Shown: positions 8,945-20,512 of the stretch, in pieces
How positions within the stretch are numbered: position 1 is the stretch's first letter
Layout of the letters: each line of letters opens with the position of its first letter
NCBI GenBank assembly: GCA_023212645.1
Contig: JALBYC010000002.1
Coordinates: forward strand, 62,001 to 126,000
Direction of reading: 5' to 3'
DNA length: 64,000 nucleotides
Source of the DNA: Farysia itapuensis
Lineage: Eukaryota; Basidiomycota; Ustilaginomycetes; Ustilaginales; Ustilaginaceae
Notes under the pieces: generated by a model
Database searches by the model: none
What the model was told of the DNA's origin: nothing
Seen by the model: the letters and a program-made list of their open reading frames with translations, nothing else
Position numbers and translations under genes: made by a program

Positions 8945-10726
8945 ATGTCTGTAGCAGAGTTGAAAGCAAAAGGCAACGCCGCTTTTGCGGCCAAGGACTA
9001 CGAGACCGCCATCAAGAGTTATGACGACGCCATTGCCGCAGCAGCCTCGCCGGAAGACAATGTGCATGTCCTGTACTCGAATCGGTCAGCTTGCTACGCC
9101 GGCCTCAAGGACTGGGACCACGCTCTTCAGGATGCCGAATCTTGCATTCAAGCAAACTCTTCTTTTGCAAAAGGGTATGGCCGTAAAGGTGCAGCCTTGC
9201 ACGGGGCCCGCAAGCTGGACGATGCCGTAGCTGCGTTCGAAGACGGTCTCAAAATTGCTCCCGAAGATGCCGGATTGAAAAAGGGACTCGCGGACGTCCA
9301 GCGTGCGCTCGACAGCGAGGGACCAGGCGCCGGTCTGGGGCAGATGTTCTCAGACCCGCAGCTCATCTCTAAGCTGTCGGCAAACCCAAAGACTGCTCCC
9401 TTGCTTGCTGATCCAAGTTTCATGGCCAAATTGAGGCAGATTCAGGCCAACCCCAAGGACGCCAGTATGGCCTTCCAGGACCCGCGTATGATCCAGGTCA
9501 TGGGCGTACTCATGGGTATCGACCTACAAGCCTTTGAACGTCCCCAGGGATCCGACGAATTGCCAGCTGACCTCGAAGGCAAGAGGGACGAGATCGAAAA
9601 GCAGACCCAGCCATCCAACAACACTGACAACAGCGCCTCGAACAAAGCTCCGCAGCCAACCGCCTCAACCAGCTCAAACACTCAAGACGTCGAAATGACC
9701 GAAGACACCGAGGAAGACGACGAAAAGAAAGCGAAAGCCGCTGCTGACGCCGAAAAAAAGCTCGGAAACGAGCTGTACATGAAGCGCAACTTTGAAGCCG
9801 CCGCACCTCACTACGAAAAAGCCTGGGACCTGCATCACGATATCACCTATCTCAACAACTTGGGCGCTTGCTACTTTGAACAGGCAAAGCACGATGACTG
9901 CATCAAGGCATGCGAAAAAGCTGTCGAAGAAGGACGCGCAATGCGGGCTGACTTTAAGCTTGTTGCCAAGGCTTACGGTCGTATCGGATCGGCGTATCTC
10001 AAGCTGAATGATCACCAATCTGCGATCAACAATTTCCAAAAGTCTCTCACCGAGCATCGCACGCCCGACATTCTCACAAAGTTGCGCGATACCGAAAAGC
10101 TGCAGAAAGAGACTAGTAGATTGGCGTACATTGACCCTGCCAAAGCAGACGAAGAGCGTGCGCGTGGAAGCGAGCTTTTCAAGGCCGGTGACTTCCCTGG
10201 TGCCGTTGCCGCTTTCTCAGAAGCAATCAAGCGCAATCCCGAGGATCCAAGAGGATACACCAATCGCGCGTCTTCCTACACCAAGCTGGCTGCTTTGCCC
10301 GAAGCGCTCAAGGATTGCGAAGAAGCCATCAAGATCGACCCCAACTTCGTCAAGGGTTACATCCGCAAGGCCAACGTCCTTGTGGCTATGAAAGAGTACA
10401 CCAAGGCCATGGAAGCATGTCAGAAAGCTGAGAGCGTCGACGCGGCCCAGGAAGGTGGCGCCAAGAACCAGCGCGAAATCCAACAGCTGACGTCCAAGTG
10501 CATGAACGAGCTCTACTCGCAACGCTCGGGCGAGTCTGAACAGGAGACTCTGCAACGAGCGATGCGCGACCCTGAAGTTGCACAGATCATGCAGGATCCA
10601 GTCATGCAGTCTATCCTCCAACAGGCACAAGGAAACCCAGCCGCTCTTCAGGAACACATGAAGAGCCCCATCATTCGTGAAAAGATTCAGAAGCTGATCG
10701 CTGCCGGAATCATCCGCACCCGCTAG
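8945..10726 (+). CDS. STI1: Hsp70/Hsp90 organizing co-chaperone Sti1 (Hop)
   Basis: 593 residues, intronless. Sti1 is a cytosolic adaptor that binds the C-terminal EEVD tails of Hsp70 and Hsp90 through TPR domains and passes clients between them. The full family architecture is visible: TPR1 (about 1-115), a first DP/STI1 domain (about 130-195, with MFSDPQLISKL and repeated DP/NP motifs), a charged linker with an acidic Lys-rich stretch (about 200-262), TPR2A (about 263-385), TPR2B (about 393-515) and the C-terminal DP2 domain (about 525-590, with MRDPEVAQIMQDPVMQSIL). Length is close to the yeast (589) and human (543) proteins. The ATG is preceded by CAATC and is the first in frame. Identification is very secure. 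Confidence 0.97.
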   Translation: MSVAELKAKGNAAFAAKDYETAIKSYDDAIAAAASPEDNVHVLYSNRSACYAGLKDWDHALQDAESCIQANSSFAKGYGRKGAALHGARKLDDAVAAFEDGLKIAPEDAGLKKGLADVQRALDSEGPGAGLGQMFSDPQLISKLSANPKTAPLLADPSFMAKLRQIQANPKDASMAFQDPRMIQVMGVLMGIDLQAFERPQGSDELPADLEGKRDEIEKQTQPSNNTDNSASNKAPQPTASTSSNTQDVEMTEDTEEDDEKKAKAAADAEKKLGNELYMKRNFEAAAPHYEKAWDLHHDITYLNNLGACYFEQAKHDDCIKACEKAVEEGRAMRADFKLVAKAYGRIGSAYLKLNDHQSAINNFQKSLTEHRTPDILTKLRDTEKLQKETSRLAYIDPAKADEERARGSELFKAGDFPGAVAAFSEAIKRNPEDPRGYTNRASSYTKLAALPEALKDCEEAIKIDPNFVKGYIRKANVLVAMKEYTKAMEACQKAESVDAAQEGGAKNQREIQQLTSKCMNELYSQRSGESEQETLQRAMRDPEVAQIMQDPVMQSILQQAQGNPAALQEHMKSPIIREKIQKLIAAGIIRTR

Positions 10727-10904
10727 TTACTTAATCAATCGAATGCCTCACCATATCTAGACCGTGGACGGAAACGGATTCTGGGCTCATACAGGTTGTT
10801 TATTCTTCCTGAGATTACAATGTAGATCTGCCCTTCTTCGGCGTCAAGTACATGAGGTAATTGAAGTGTTACTGATTGGTGGTTGTGATGAGGAAAGCGT
10901 GTGC

Positions 10905-13900
10905 TTAGAGGTCTTGCGGGCGGGCACCAACATCGGTCCAATCGTCCGAGGTGAGACTGTCGTCGCCGATCATGTCGGCGCCGGGAGGCGAGGTCGAGTG
11001 AGCCGCAGTGATGTCAACGTCATGCGAGTCGTCATTCACCTGCGAGATGACTTGGGGAGGAAGCCTCGTATTACGCTTGATAAGGCTTCGGGCATAGTCT
11101 AGGTCGCTGTAGATAGCCTTTACGGCGTTCCCAATACCATCTTCAGCAAGTATTTGCTTGCCCAACTTCCTCGCCCGTTCGATCTGTTTCTGATTGGTTG
11201 TAGCGGCGACCAGCGCTCGGGCGAGATTGTCGGCAGTCAGATGTCGAACACAGCTACCCACACCGAGACTTTCGACTTGCTGCCCCCAGAAGAATTGATC
11301 TCCGAAGTACGGCTTAATGACAGTCGGCAGGCCGGCTCGCAGACTCGCACCGAGCGTGCCCGCCCCGCCATGGTGGCAAGCTGCATCGATCTGAGGAAAG
11401 AGCCAGTCATGCGGCACCGACGTTACTTGAAAGATGTCCTCCATGACGGCCGGATCGACCGCGCTGCGCACATGCTTTCTGCCAGAGCCAGCAGTCAGTC
11501 GATCAGACCATCCTTTGGACAGGATAGCGCAAACGCCACTTTTCTGCACAGCTTGCAGCACGCAGCGTGTGACAGCCTCAGCGTCAGAAACTACAATCGA
11601 GCCCCAGCCGATGTAAACAAGCTTGCGATTGTTCTTCCTGGCGCGCTGGATAAAGTTCGTGAGTTCCACGGGCGCCTCCCACTTGCTACTCGCAGAGTTT
11701 TCGGGGTTGTCCAAGAACCAGAATCCAGTCACCCTAATCCAGTCGAACCAGTCCAAGGGTCGAGGAACCAGGCTCGGGCTGAAATTGTAGATAAACGGCA
11801 CTTTGTGCTGCTCGAGCTTATCTAGACTGGTTGGCTGTAACTGTAAGGTAACTCTTCGCCAACGGTTGATCTGGGAAGCCGAGGCGCGCCAGAACATTTG
11901 GTCAAAGATGACGTATGACATGTAATTGTAGTTACCGCCTGCTTTGGCTTTGGGTACAGCAAAAGCATGGGGATAGGCACGCGTTCGAGTCCATGGCATC
12001 GTAAAAGCGCGGTAGTACGGGACTTGAAGAGCCTCGGCTACATGTATACCAGCGATGGCACTGGGACACTCGATGATCACATCGCATCCCTGGCAAGCAA
12101 GCCATGCTGATTCGAGAAGATCGTCAAGCCAGCCACGGAATTTAGACACACCTTCACGAAGAAAGGCAACTGTGAAAGTTCCGTTGTCGACACAGATTCG
12201 CATAAGCTCGGCGGGATCGCCACCGATCTCGCTAAATTCGACGCCATGTCCCATGATCCAGTCTCCGAACTCTGCGTGCGTAGCAATTTTGACGTGGTGT
12301 CCGTCCGCTTGGAGTCCTTTAGCCAGAGCAATGTACGGCTGAACGTCGCCACGTGACCCAATTGTCAGCAAGGTGAATCTGAGAGGACTTGTCGGCGCTT
12401 GAATGGATGCTCTAATCTGTGATGTACTTTTGGCCAGTTCAAGTCCAGATTCCCGAAGTGCAGAGGGTCCAGTCAACGAGGATTCGAGACTGCCGTCAAT
12501 TCTGTCACTAAGATCACGAAGGGTGAAAGCTGTGGATCGCTCGCGGACAAAATCTGGATCTTGTGACATGAAGTCATCCCGTACTCGTTCAGTTTGGCTT
12601 TCGATCAGCGCCACAAGTTCATCCCTCCTTTGCAGTGAGCTGACTTCCACGAATAATTCTTCATGCCCGCGGATGGTAAGCACAAGCCCATGTTGGCCAG
12701 GTCGAAGTGCTTGATGCTTGGACGCTGAGATGACGTCCTGTAAGGGCGCAAGCATTAAAGTTCGCCCTACCGTTTTTGCAGCAATACCAGACGATCGGAA
12801 AGCCAAATGACCTGTAGAGACAAAGAATCGACCGGCGACCGGCAGAACTCGGTACAAATAAGCGTGCATGTGGCCCTTCAATTGTTCATTGTTGCCCAGA
12901 CCAAAGGTCTCGCGAAACTGTTCAGCGTACGTTGCCCCTCCGACCGCAAAATCAGACTCATCGGGAGTACTGAGAAAGGAGAAGGCAGAATGCGCTGACT
13001 GCCCCATCGCGTCTTCGTCGCTTTCCTGAGAGGTTTCGTCGTCGTCTGCTTTGACACTTTTCGGCCAAGATTCGACGATTCTGCGTCGGGACCGAACACG
13101 TCTCCCATCGTTGACTCCCAGAAGATGTGTAATTGCATGCGCGGCTGCTCCTCGTCCCAATACCTTAGCTGGCGCAGTCTTGATCCAGTCGGGCATAGCC
13201 CAGCCCCTTTCTGCTTCTTTCTGAGACTGCTCGAACGACTTTGGAGGGTACGAACTCGAGGGAGGAGGGGGATAGCTGTCCGGAGCTGGATTTGACAAAG
13301 CTTCAAGTGTGAAGCTTTCGCCGTCCTGACCCGATCGACTATCATCTGCCTTTTCGAACTCGCTTGAATCTGCTATGGCCTCCTTCGAGAGGGGTGTGGC
13401 AGGCAACAGAGGAGCGGCATTTACTGAGGGCGTATATGCTGAAATCACTGCGACTGGCCCGGTAGAGTCTTTGATGGACAGCTTTGTGAAGGTCGAAGTT
13501 GGATCGCGGCGTGTCGTCATAGACGGAGCCTCACCCATGCCGGATATGAGTTCTTTCGTAGCCTTGATGAAGGCGCTTTGGTTTGACAGATGTAGGAAGA
13601 AGTACTCATCGGCTGAGAAGTCGGCTGCCTCGTCGATGACGGTTATTGAAAGCATTTCTGTGCTATCGACGGTTAGTGTGCTCTCGATGTCAAGAATCAC
13701 TTCCAGAGGCAGACTAATTCGAACACTCTCGCCTTCGTTCTGAGCGCGAAAGGTTTCCTTTCTCAATGCGTTGACCCATGAATCACGGCTCCGCTTGTCT
13801 TCCGCAGTGAAAGTGAAGCGACGCTCCGGAGTTACAACCTTGAAGCGCTCGTCGTGATTGATGGAAGACTCAATGGCAGAGACCTTGCGGAGATCAATGT

Positions 13901-15059
13901 GACCTTGCGGGAAGTATGGGTTTTTCTTGCTACTGAACCAACTCAGAGCGCCACCTTTCAGGGATGCCCAATGCTGACTGAATCGGTGGGTTCTACGGGT
14001 CTTCTTGCCGATCGGCCCAGTCTTGACTGGCTTGCTCTCTCGGGAGGGCAAATATGCATAGAAGCAGAGATGACCGGTGGTCAAGTACAGTCTGCCTTGA
14101 AGAAGTAGTGATCGAAAAAGCCAGCAAGGCTGTGTGAGTATCAAATTTTCACTTTCTTCTAATTGGAAGACTTCTTTCAACTGAGCAGTCAGGCGCTCTC
14201 GGTCTCCGAGCTTGTCTTCTGATGACCCAGCGCATTGTTCAGGCGCATAAGGTCGTAATAGTGACATCGAAGTCTGTTCTGTACTTTGATCTGCCAGTCT
14301 ACTACGCGCCGGAGAGGTTCGTCTTTGCAACACGACATCGCTGTCTTCTTTGCAGTCGGCTGACTCTGAGACGTTGTTGCCCACTTCTTTGAGCGAAAGA
14401 AGTTTGGATCCCTTGCGTGCGTTCGACGAAGACGAAGAGTGCTTCGTGGACATCTTGGACGACTTTTGCGATGCGGTTGCATGCACAGAGGCTGACAAAG
14501 GCGTGCCCCCTCCCCTTGGTGTAGACCCGTCATCTGAGATGTCCTCCTGCATCAAGACTCGGCGGCGGTCTTGCTTGTTCCGATTTCCAGTGAGCGCGCT
14601 GCGGACCGCTTGATCTTCCTCTGCGTCATCGCTCTGATCAAAAACTTCCTTATCTGCATCAAGGAACGTGCTTCCAACCAAGCTTAGCATCTGCATCAAA
14701 GTCTGTGTTTCACCGTGTGAGACAACATTTTTGCCGATGACTTCCCCTTCCCCGCTACTCGTAGTAGGTGAATCCGATGATGAGTTTGCGGAATCCGTCC
14801 TCGAGTCTGGGTAGGTCTTCGCGCCTGATGGGGCGGTGCTCTCGACGACGGGCTGCCCGAGTTCGCGCGAGCCAGCAAGGGAGGATATGGTGGAAAAGTT
14901 ATGCGGAGAGACAGGGTTGAGTGCAGGAGTCCCGGGAAACGAAGGGCTCTTCTGGTTGCCTGCTGGCGGGGCAGTGGCAGACGCCTTTCCTGACGATTTC
15001 TCATGAGGCGGTGAGTGAGACTTTGGTGAGGTTCTTTTTGACGACTTTTTTGAGCGCAT
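10905..15059 (-). CDS. ATG26: Sterol 3-beta-glucosyltransferase Atg26 (UGT51)
   Basis: 1384 residues, intronless, ATG at 15059. The enzyme transfers glucose from UDP-glucose to the 3-beta-hydroxyl of ergosterol and other sterols on membranes. In some fungi it is needed for pexophagy. Domain order: a Ser-rich disordered N-terminus (1-280), GRAM domain 1 (about 290-350), PH domain (to about 433), a second GRAM/PH-like block (about 710-820) and a C-terminal GT1/GT28 glycosyltransferase (about 890-1320). The transferase shows TIGSRGDVQPY at its start and the sugar-nucleotide region CHHGGAGTLGASLRAGLPT near the end. Length and order match yeast Atg26 (1198) and longer basidiomycete proteins. GRAM/PH domains usually target phosphoinositide membranes. 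It is convergent with STI1 (178 bp between stops) and divergent from RPC31. Confidence 0.95.
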   Translation of the reverse strand: MRSKKSSKRTSPKSHSPPHEKSSGKASATAPPAGNQKSPSFPGTPALNPVSPHNFSTISSLAGSRELGQPVVESTAPSGAKTYPDSRTDSANSSSDSPTTSSGEGEVIGKNVVSHGETQTLMQMLSLVGSTFLDADKEVFDQSDDAEEDQAVRSALTGNRNKQDRRRVLMQEDISDDGSTPRGGGTPLSASVHATASQKSSKMSTKHSSSSSNARKGSKLLSLKEVGNNVSESADCKEDSDVVLQRRTSPARSRLADQSTEQTSMSLLRPYAPEQCAGSSEDKLGDRERLTAQLKEVFQLEESENLILTQPCWLFRSLLLQGRLYLTTGHLCFYAYLPSRESKPVKTGPIGKKTRRTHRFSQHWASLKGGALSWFSSKKNPYFPQGHIDLRKVSAIESSINHDERFKVVTPERRFTFTAEDKRSRDSWVNALRKETFRAQNEGESVRISLPLEVILDIESTLTVDSTEMLSITVIDEAADFSADEYFFLHLSNQSAFIKATKELISGMGEAPSMTTRRDPTSTFTKLSIKDSTGPVAVISAYTPSVNAAPLLPATPLSKEAIADSSEFEKADDSRSGQDGESFTLEALSNPAPDSYPPPPSSSYPPKSFEQSQKEAERGWAMPDWIKTAPAKVLGRGAAAHAITHLLGVNDGRRVRSRRRIVESWPKSVKADDDETSQESDEDAMGQSAHSAFSFLSTPDESDFAVGGATYAEQFRETFGLGNNEQLKGHMHAYLYRVLPVAGRFFVSTGHLAFRSSGIAAKTVGRTLMLAPLQDVISASKHQALRPGQHGLVLTIRGHEELFVEVSSLQRRDELVALIESQTERVRDDFMSQDPDFVRERSTAFTLRDLSDRIDGSLESSLTGPSALRESGLELAKSTSQIRASIQAPTSPLRFTLLTIGSRGDVQPYIALAKGLQADGHHVKIATHAEFGDWIMGHGVEFSEIGGDPAELMRICVDNGTFTVAFLREGVSKFRGWLDDLLESAWLACQGCDVIIECPSAIAGIHVAEALQVPYYRAFTMPWTRTRAYPHAFAVPKAKAGGNYNYMSYVIFDQMFWRASASQINRWRRVTLQLQPTSLDKLEQHKVPFIYNFSPSLVPRPLDWFDWIRVTGFWFLDNPENSASSKWEAPVELTNFIQRARKNNRKLVYIGWGSIVVSDAEAVTRCVLQAVQKSGVCAILSKGWSDRLTAGSGRKHVRSAVDPAVMEDIFQVTSVPHDWLFPQIDAACHHGGAGTLGASLRAGLPTVIKPYFGDQFFWGQQVESLGVGSCVRHLTADNLARALVAATTNQKQIERARKLGKQILAEDGIGNAVKAIYSDLDYARSLIKRNTRLPPQVISQVNDDSHDVDITAAHSTSPPGADMIGDDSLTSDDWTDVGARPQDL

Positions 15060-15608
15060 GTTGGCGGCTATCTAAACGCTGCACCTGGTCAACTTCTCTG
15101 GAAAGCTTACAACGCGAAGAGTATTGGCTTAAGCGACTTTAAATAAGGACCAGCCTTACCATGTCCAACGTCGTTGGTATGCGTGTTGCAAGTGGATTAC
15201 GTCGTTGAGGTGTATGTCGAGGGAAAGAGGATGTACAAGTTGGGAAAGCAGATCACGTCGCCGTTCAATGTCTGATTGCTGTCTTGGGCACGTTGTACTG
15301 CAAAGAGACAAGAGAGGTACTGTTTGTGGTGTGTTGAAGGGCAGTGCGGGAAGTGGCCACTGAGCGGATGGGTGTTTGGCCAAGTGTTGCGCGACACGCT
15401 TCATGCAGGGTCCTTTTGACTACGCCATAGGGAGCTTGGGCTGTTGGGCAACAGCCAGTCGTGGATTACCAGGGTCAGATCGGGGATGAGATCAGCCGAT
15501 CTTCAAAAGCCAAACTCAATCAAATTTGGGCAAGAAACACATTTTCCCTTTGAAGCTTTCAGTCTCTGCTAGCTCTGCTGCCCCTTCCGCATTCGATCTT
15601 GCGTCAAG
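15060..15608. other. Divergent promoter interval ATG26 / RPC31
   Basis: 549 bp without a supported gene. A short hairpin-capable palindrome lies at about 15439-15456 (GGCTGTTG and its complement around GG). Small open frames lack ATGs or similarity. Confidence 0.55.
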
Positions 15609-16223
15609 ATGTCGAGGGGAGGCGGTCGCGGAGGCGGTCGCGGTGGGCGTGCAGGTGCCTCAAACATGCCGCCTATGGGACTCAGCTTCCAAGAACTCGG
15701 GACCTTGGACAAAACTCCCTCTAAGCTCTATCCAGAAACAGGCACTGTACCGCATATGGAGAAGCCAGACGACAAAGAGACTCGATACGCCACCCATCAG
15801 CTCCGCTACCTCCAAGACCAGAAGTTTTCGCCGTATTGGCCAGTCCTGGAGCAGCGCAGGCAAGGCGAGCTCACACGCTTCACAGATCGCTACAGGCCGG
15901 AGTCGCGTGATGTTCCCTCCCTTCGATCCGTTCACATGCAGAAAGAAGTCTTTCCAAAGAGGCTTTGGGACGCTTTCATGGAAGGCGAAAGCAAGAGAGA
16001 AGAACTGAAGGCCAAGCTCAAGAGGAAGAGAAAGATCAACTGGGATTCCATCGACTTGGAAGATCGACAGGGAGGAGACGACGATCAAGAGGGTTCATCA
16101 GAGCCAGAGGATCTCGGCGACTACGAGGACGAAGACGAAGACGATTACAATGAGCAGTACTTCGACAACGGCGAAGACGATGACCTCGGCGATGACGAAG
16201 GCAACGAACCCATCTACGAGTAA
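15609..16223 (+). CDS. RPC31: RNA polymerase III subunit Rpc31 (POLR3G/C7)
   Basis: 204 residues, single exon, ATG at 15609. The protein begins with a Gly/Arg-rich RGG tract (residues 2-15), followed by the conserved MGLSFQELG and KLYPETGTVP segments that parallel the human POLR3G N-terminus. The centre has basic KAKLKRKRKINWDSIDL. The C-terminus is a strongly acidic tail ending with YFDNGEDDDLGDDEGNEPIYE-like residues, matching the family's NDYxxxYFxDG signature. Rpc31 belongs to the Rpc82/34/31 trimer, which helps open promoters for tRNA and 5S transcription in the nucleus. Small size and the acidic end are typical (yeast 251, human 223). An overlapping frame starting upstream lacks an ATG and is a shadow. 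Confidence 0.88.
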   Translation: MSRGGGRGGGRGGRAGASNMPPMGLSFQELGTLDKTPSKLYPETGTVPHMEKPDDKETRYATHQLRYLQDQKFSPYWPVLEQRRQGELTRFTDRYRPESRDVPSLRSVHMQKEVFPKRLWDAFMEGESKREELKAKLKRKRKINWDSIDLEDRQGGDDDQEGSSEPEDLGDYEDEDEDDYNEQYFDNGEDDDLGDDEGNEPIYE

Positions 16224-16665
16224 TTCGCCCATCAGCGACGCACAGTCCCCCACCGTACCGCGCTCTCCCTCCCCTTCGTCTTGCATCTCATATACCCATA
16301 CAAACTGTGTCGGGCTCGACAAATTCGACGCCAAATGTGATTCTGAGCGCCGTGATAGCGCGTGCTACCGTGACTTGTGGCAATTTGAGCCTAGAGGTAC
16401 TAGTAAGTATCTCGCTCACCTAGACGCATCTGCTTCGCGACATCTCGACATCGTGTATATGCATATGTGTGTATGCGCGGGAAATGTGTTAGACGATTTT
16501 CTCTCGGATGTTAGTTCGGACTTCGGAAGGAAACCGGCAATCAAAAACAAAATCAGGATGCGACGGCGGGTCAAGCTGTTAAAAGCGCAAAGCAGCGCAC
16601 AAGAATGTTGCGTTGTTCGTGTCATAGCTGTCCTTACACACCCTCAAGCTGTCGTCTTTGCAAAC
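16224..16665. other. Intergenic RPC31-HEM2
   Basis: 442 bp, presumably the RPC31 3' UTR and HEM2 promoter. No gene or striking repeat is visible; open frames here lack similarity. Confidence 0.5.
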
Positions 16666-17930
<1,265 letters not shown>

Positions 17931-17932
<2 letters not shown>

Positions 17933-17984
17933 AAGCGATCAAGAGCAGGAAAGCGATCAAGAGCAGGTAAGCGACCAAGAGCAG
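17931..17984. repeat. 18-bp tandem repeat, three copies, after HEM2
   Basis: GAAAGCGATCAAGAGCAG occurs twice exactly (17931-17948, 17949-17966) and once with two changes (17967-17984). It begins two bases before the end of the predicted HEM2 stop codon. In the alternative reading frame it would encode three ESDQEQ-like units. Confidence 0.85.
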
Positions 17985-20512
17985 GCAAGTCACCTTCACA
18001 ATCCACTTGACGCTCGTGTACTTCATCCAAATTTATAAGGGTTAGGTTAGCGATGCAAGCAGATTGACGCATGAGCAAAATGTTTTGTGCTGAAGTGAAA
18101 GGGTACCGGTAAAGGGGCAAAAATCTCATGACTGCGCCATTGCGGACTAGAGTGTGGCCATCAGCAGCGGTCAAGCCGGCCTTCTAAAGATCTCCGCGAC
18201 CGAAGCGAAGAGCCCGCTTCATGTGAATTTTCAGATACTGCTGCACGTTCAAAGAGTCGTATTGTCGACAATTTGCGTTGGCAACAGCTGCTTTGAGCTT
18301 GGTTTCTGCCCATAAGCAACTTTTCAGTACCAGCTTAGCAAGGAGCATTAGAATCGCAGGTGACACTGATCTCGGACAGGGGCTAGAGAAGAAAACCGCC
18401 AGATGACTGAATCAGCGTATTGTAGATTTGTCGTCTGACAATGTTGGATCATAGCCTTGTCAGCCTCGGATGTAGGTCAGAGCATGTTCGCAAGTAATCG
18501 CGTTGGACAGACGTCGTCGTGCCCGAGGACTGAGATGAGCTGTGCTCTCTGCAAGGCCAGGTAACAAGATATTATGGTAGAGGACCGCAGACGATAATGA
18601 GTCGCAACTTCAGACGAGCTCGGAGAGGGACTGGGTCGAACATGCTTGCAGCTCTGGTAGCTTTTTTTGCTCCACAATGGCTGTGGAACTGATAAAATTG
18701 AGAGTTTGTGGTGGTGCGATCGTCGTGGATCTCGGAGGAGGCTAATCCAGGATCCGTGGGCCGGAGCTCTGGCTCTGGAGTTTTCTTATTTTTGCGGAAA
18801 TAGAATGTTAGATCGTTCCTTCGCGTGTTGACGACGATCCGACGACATGGCGGCGTGCGCACAGGGCTCCGCGTGGCGACAAAACCCGAATTGTCGGGTG
18901 CAAAAATAAGCGATGAAGATTTTGGGAGGCGATGATATCAGACCCAGCCAACTAGACCCTGACACGGTAACTCAAAATAGATGTACTACGCGAGCGCAGG
19001 AAACGAGTGAGTCTTGAAGCCTGAATTGCTATATGACGCTCCGCAGATCGAGCGCGCTCATTGAAGTTTTGAGCCTCTCTCGCTTGCCGCGCGATGTCCG
19101 CGATCTCCGTGACCTAAGCTGTCGGATCCGTCCAGTCCCTCATCCACCTGAGCACCTCTCGTCTGATGCGGCCTTGCAATGAGGTTAGATATGGGAACCT
19201 GCGAATGAAGTATCCGTTGTGCTTGTCCCGCATCTTGAAATGGTCGAGACTGAGTCATTCCGTACGTGTCTATTCGCCAAGCCTTCGCGCACAATTTTCG
19301 GCAACGGCCCTGCGGTCTCCACTTTTAAGCATATTCAGCGGTACAGGACCACGCGAAGCCTTTGGCTGTCTTCCGAACGCGCGTCACTCTGCTACTAGAC
19401 ACCATTTCTCGTGCTGCGCAAATGCCTCGACTTCAACGTTCGGAAGGCGGAGCTGGTGTCCTCGTCCTCCTCTTGCCGAATAGAGGCATATCAGGATGCT
19501 TTCTCACGCAGTGCATCATTTACCCAGTATCTTGGACTTTGCGACGAATCGCATGGGGCGAAAGTTGCGCTGAGGTCCCCGCTAGACTGCCTTGCAATCA
19601 ATATATCAAGATTCATGCTAATGAATTCGTAACCCGAGTCGCTATAGCATCGGCTGTCGTTTGACCGACGTGCTCGAGTGATATAGACGCTGTACACTCT
19701 TGAACCATGTATTTGGCTGATATGCATGAAGTTCCGCTTAAAACGTTTCCTGGAAATCGAGCTAACAAATCTGTCTAAAGACTGTTGTATTCTGATTCGA
19801 TGAGACAGGAATGTTCAAAGCATAGCTAGCGTGCTGACGCGCCCGAGAATTCGGTTGCCTCGGCATGGGAAGCTGCAGGATTGAAGCAGCGATCCGATTC
19901 TCCGATTCTGAGATTTCTTTCCGGTGTTGTCCAGCAGCCCGTTCGGCTGAGATGCCTCTTGTCGGATGACCTGCTTGGTCGCGACCGGGAGAGTCCATGT
20001 ACCCAAGTCAGTCAGTTCCTCGCTTACAGTCCCACCGATCTTCCTGTCCTGCCACAATTGAGCCTTATTGGCCTGACCTTCTCCACACATTGCGCACAAA
20101 AGTTCCTTGACCTTCGTCGCTGGGTCCTTCTGTGTTCCTCAACGGACTGTTCCCAGCTTGGCAAACCCCGTCACGGTCCATTGATGCATCCTTACCCTTT
20201 GTACGGGTATACTTCGACTTTCTAAGCTTGCATCCCGAACAGCTTTGCATTTTGGCGTGAAAGGCGATTACAACCTTGGAGCTTGACCTCTCTTCTCAGC
20301 TTTCTACCGCCCTGCGATCCTGATTGTTCTGCTCGTCGACAAGCTGCTTTCGGACTCTCGACCTCCTATGAGCACGAAGACCTCTATTCGGCGCGATTGC
20401 TACAGATGAATTTACACACCATCCCAACTCTTGTGATCTAGTTTCAATAACAGCAGAAAGTGTCAAGGTTGACAGCCACGACATAAGCCAGCCTTCTCGA
20501 TCGTATCTAGGA
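17985..20512. other. Gene-poor interval before the Zn2Cys6 regulator
   Basis: About 2.5 kb without any gene I can support, the longest such stretch in the window. Open frames are short, mostly lack ATGs, and resemble nothing recognisable. One short minus-strand frame (18184-18366) has a protein-like composition, with the segment QQYLKIHMKRALRFG, and could be a terminal exon; see findings. The right half presumably holds the promoter and 5' UTR of the regulator gene. Undetected non-coding RNAs cannot be excluded. Confidence 0.5.

Noticed and set aside
19166..19664. Overlapping 100-residue plus-strand frames in the gene-poor interval
   Set aside because: Composition is Ser/Arg/Cys-rich as expected of non-coding GC-rich DNA; no motif recognised.
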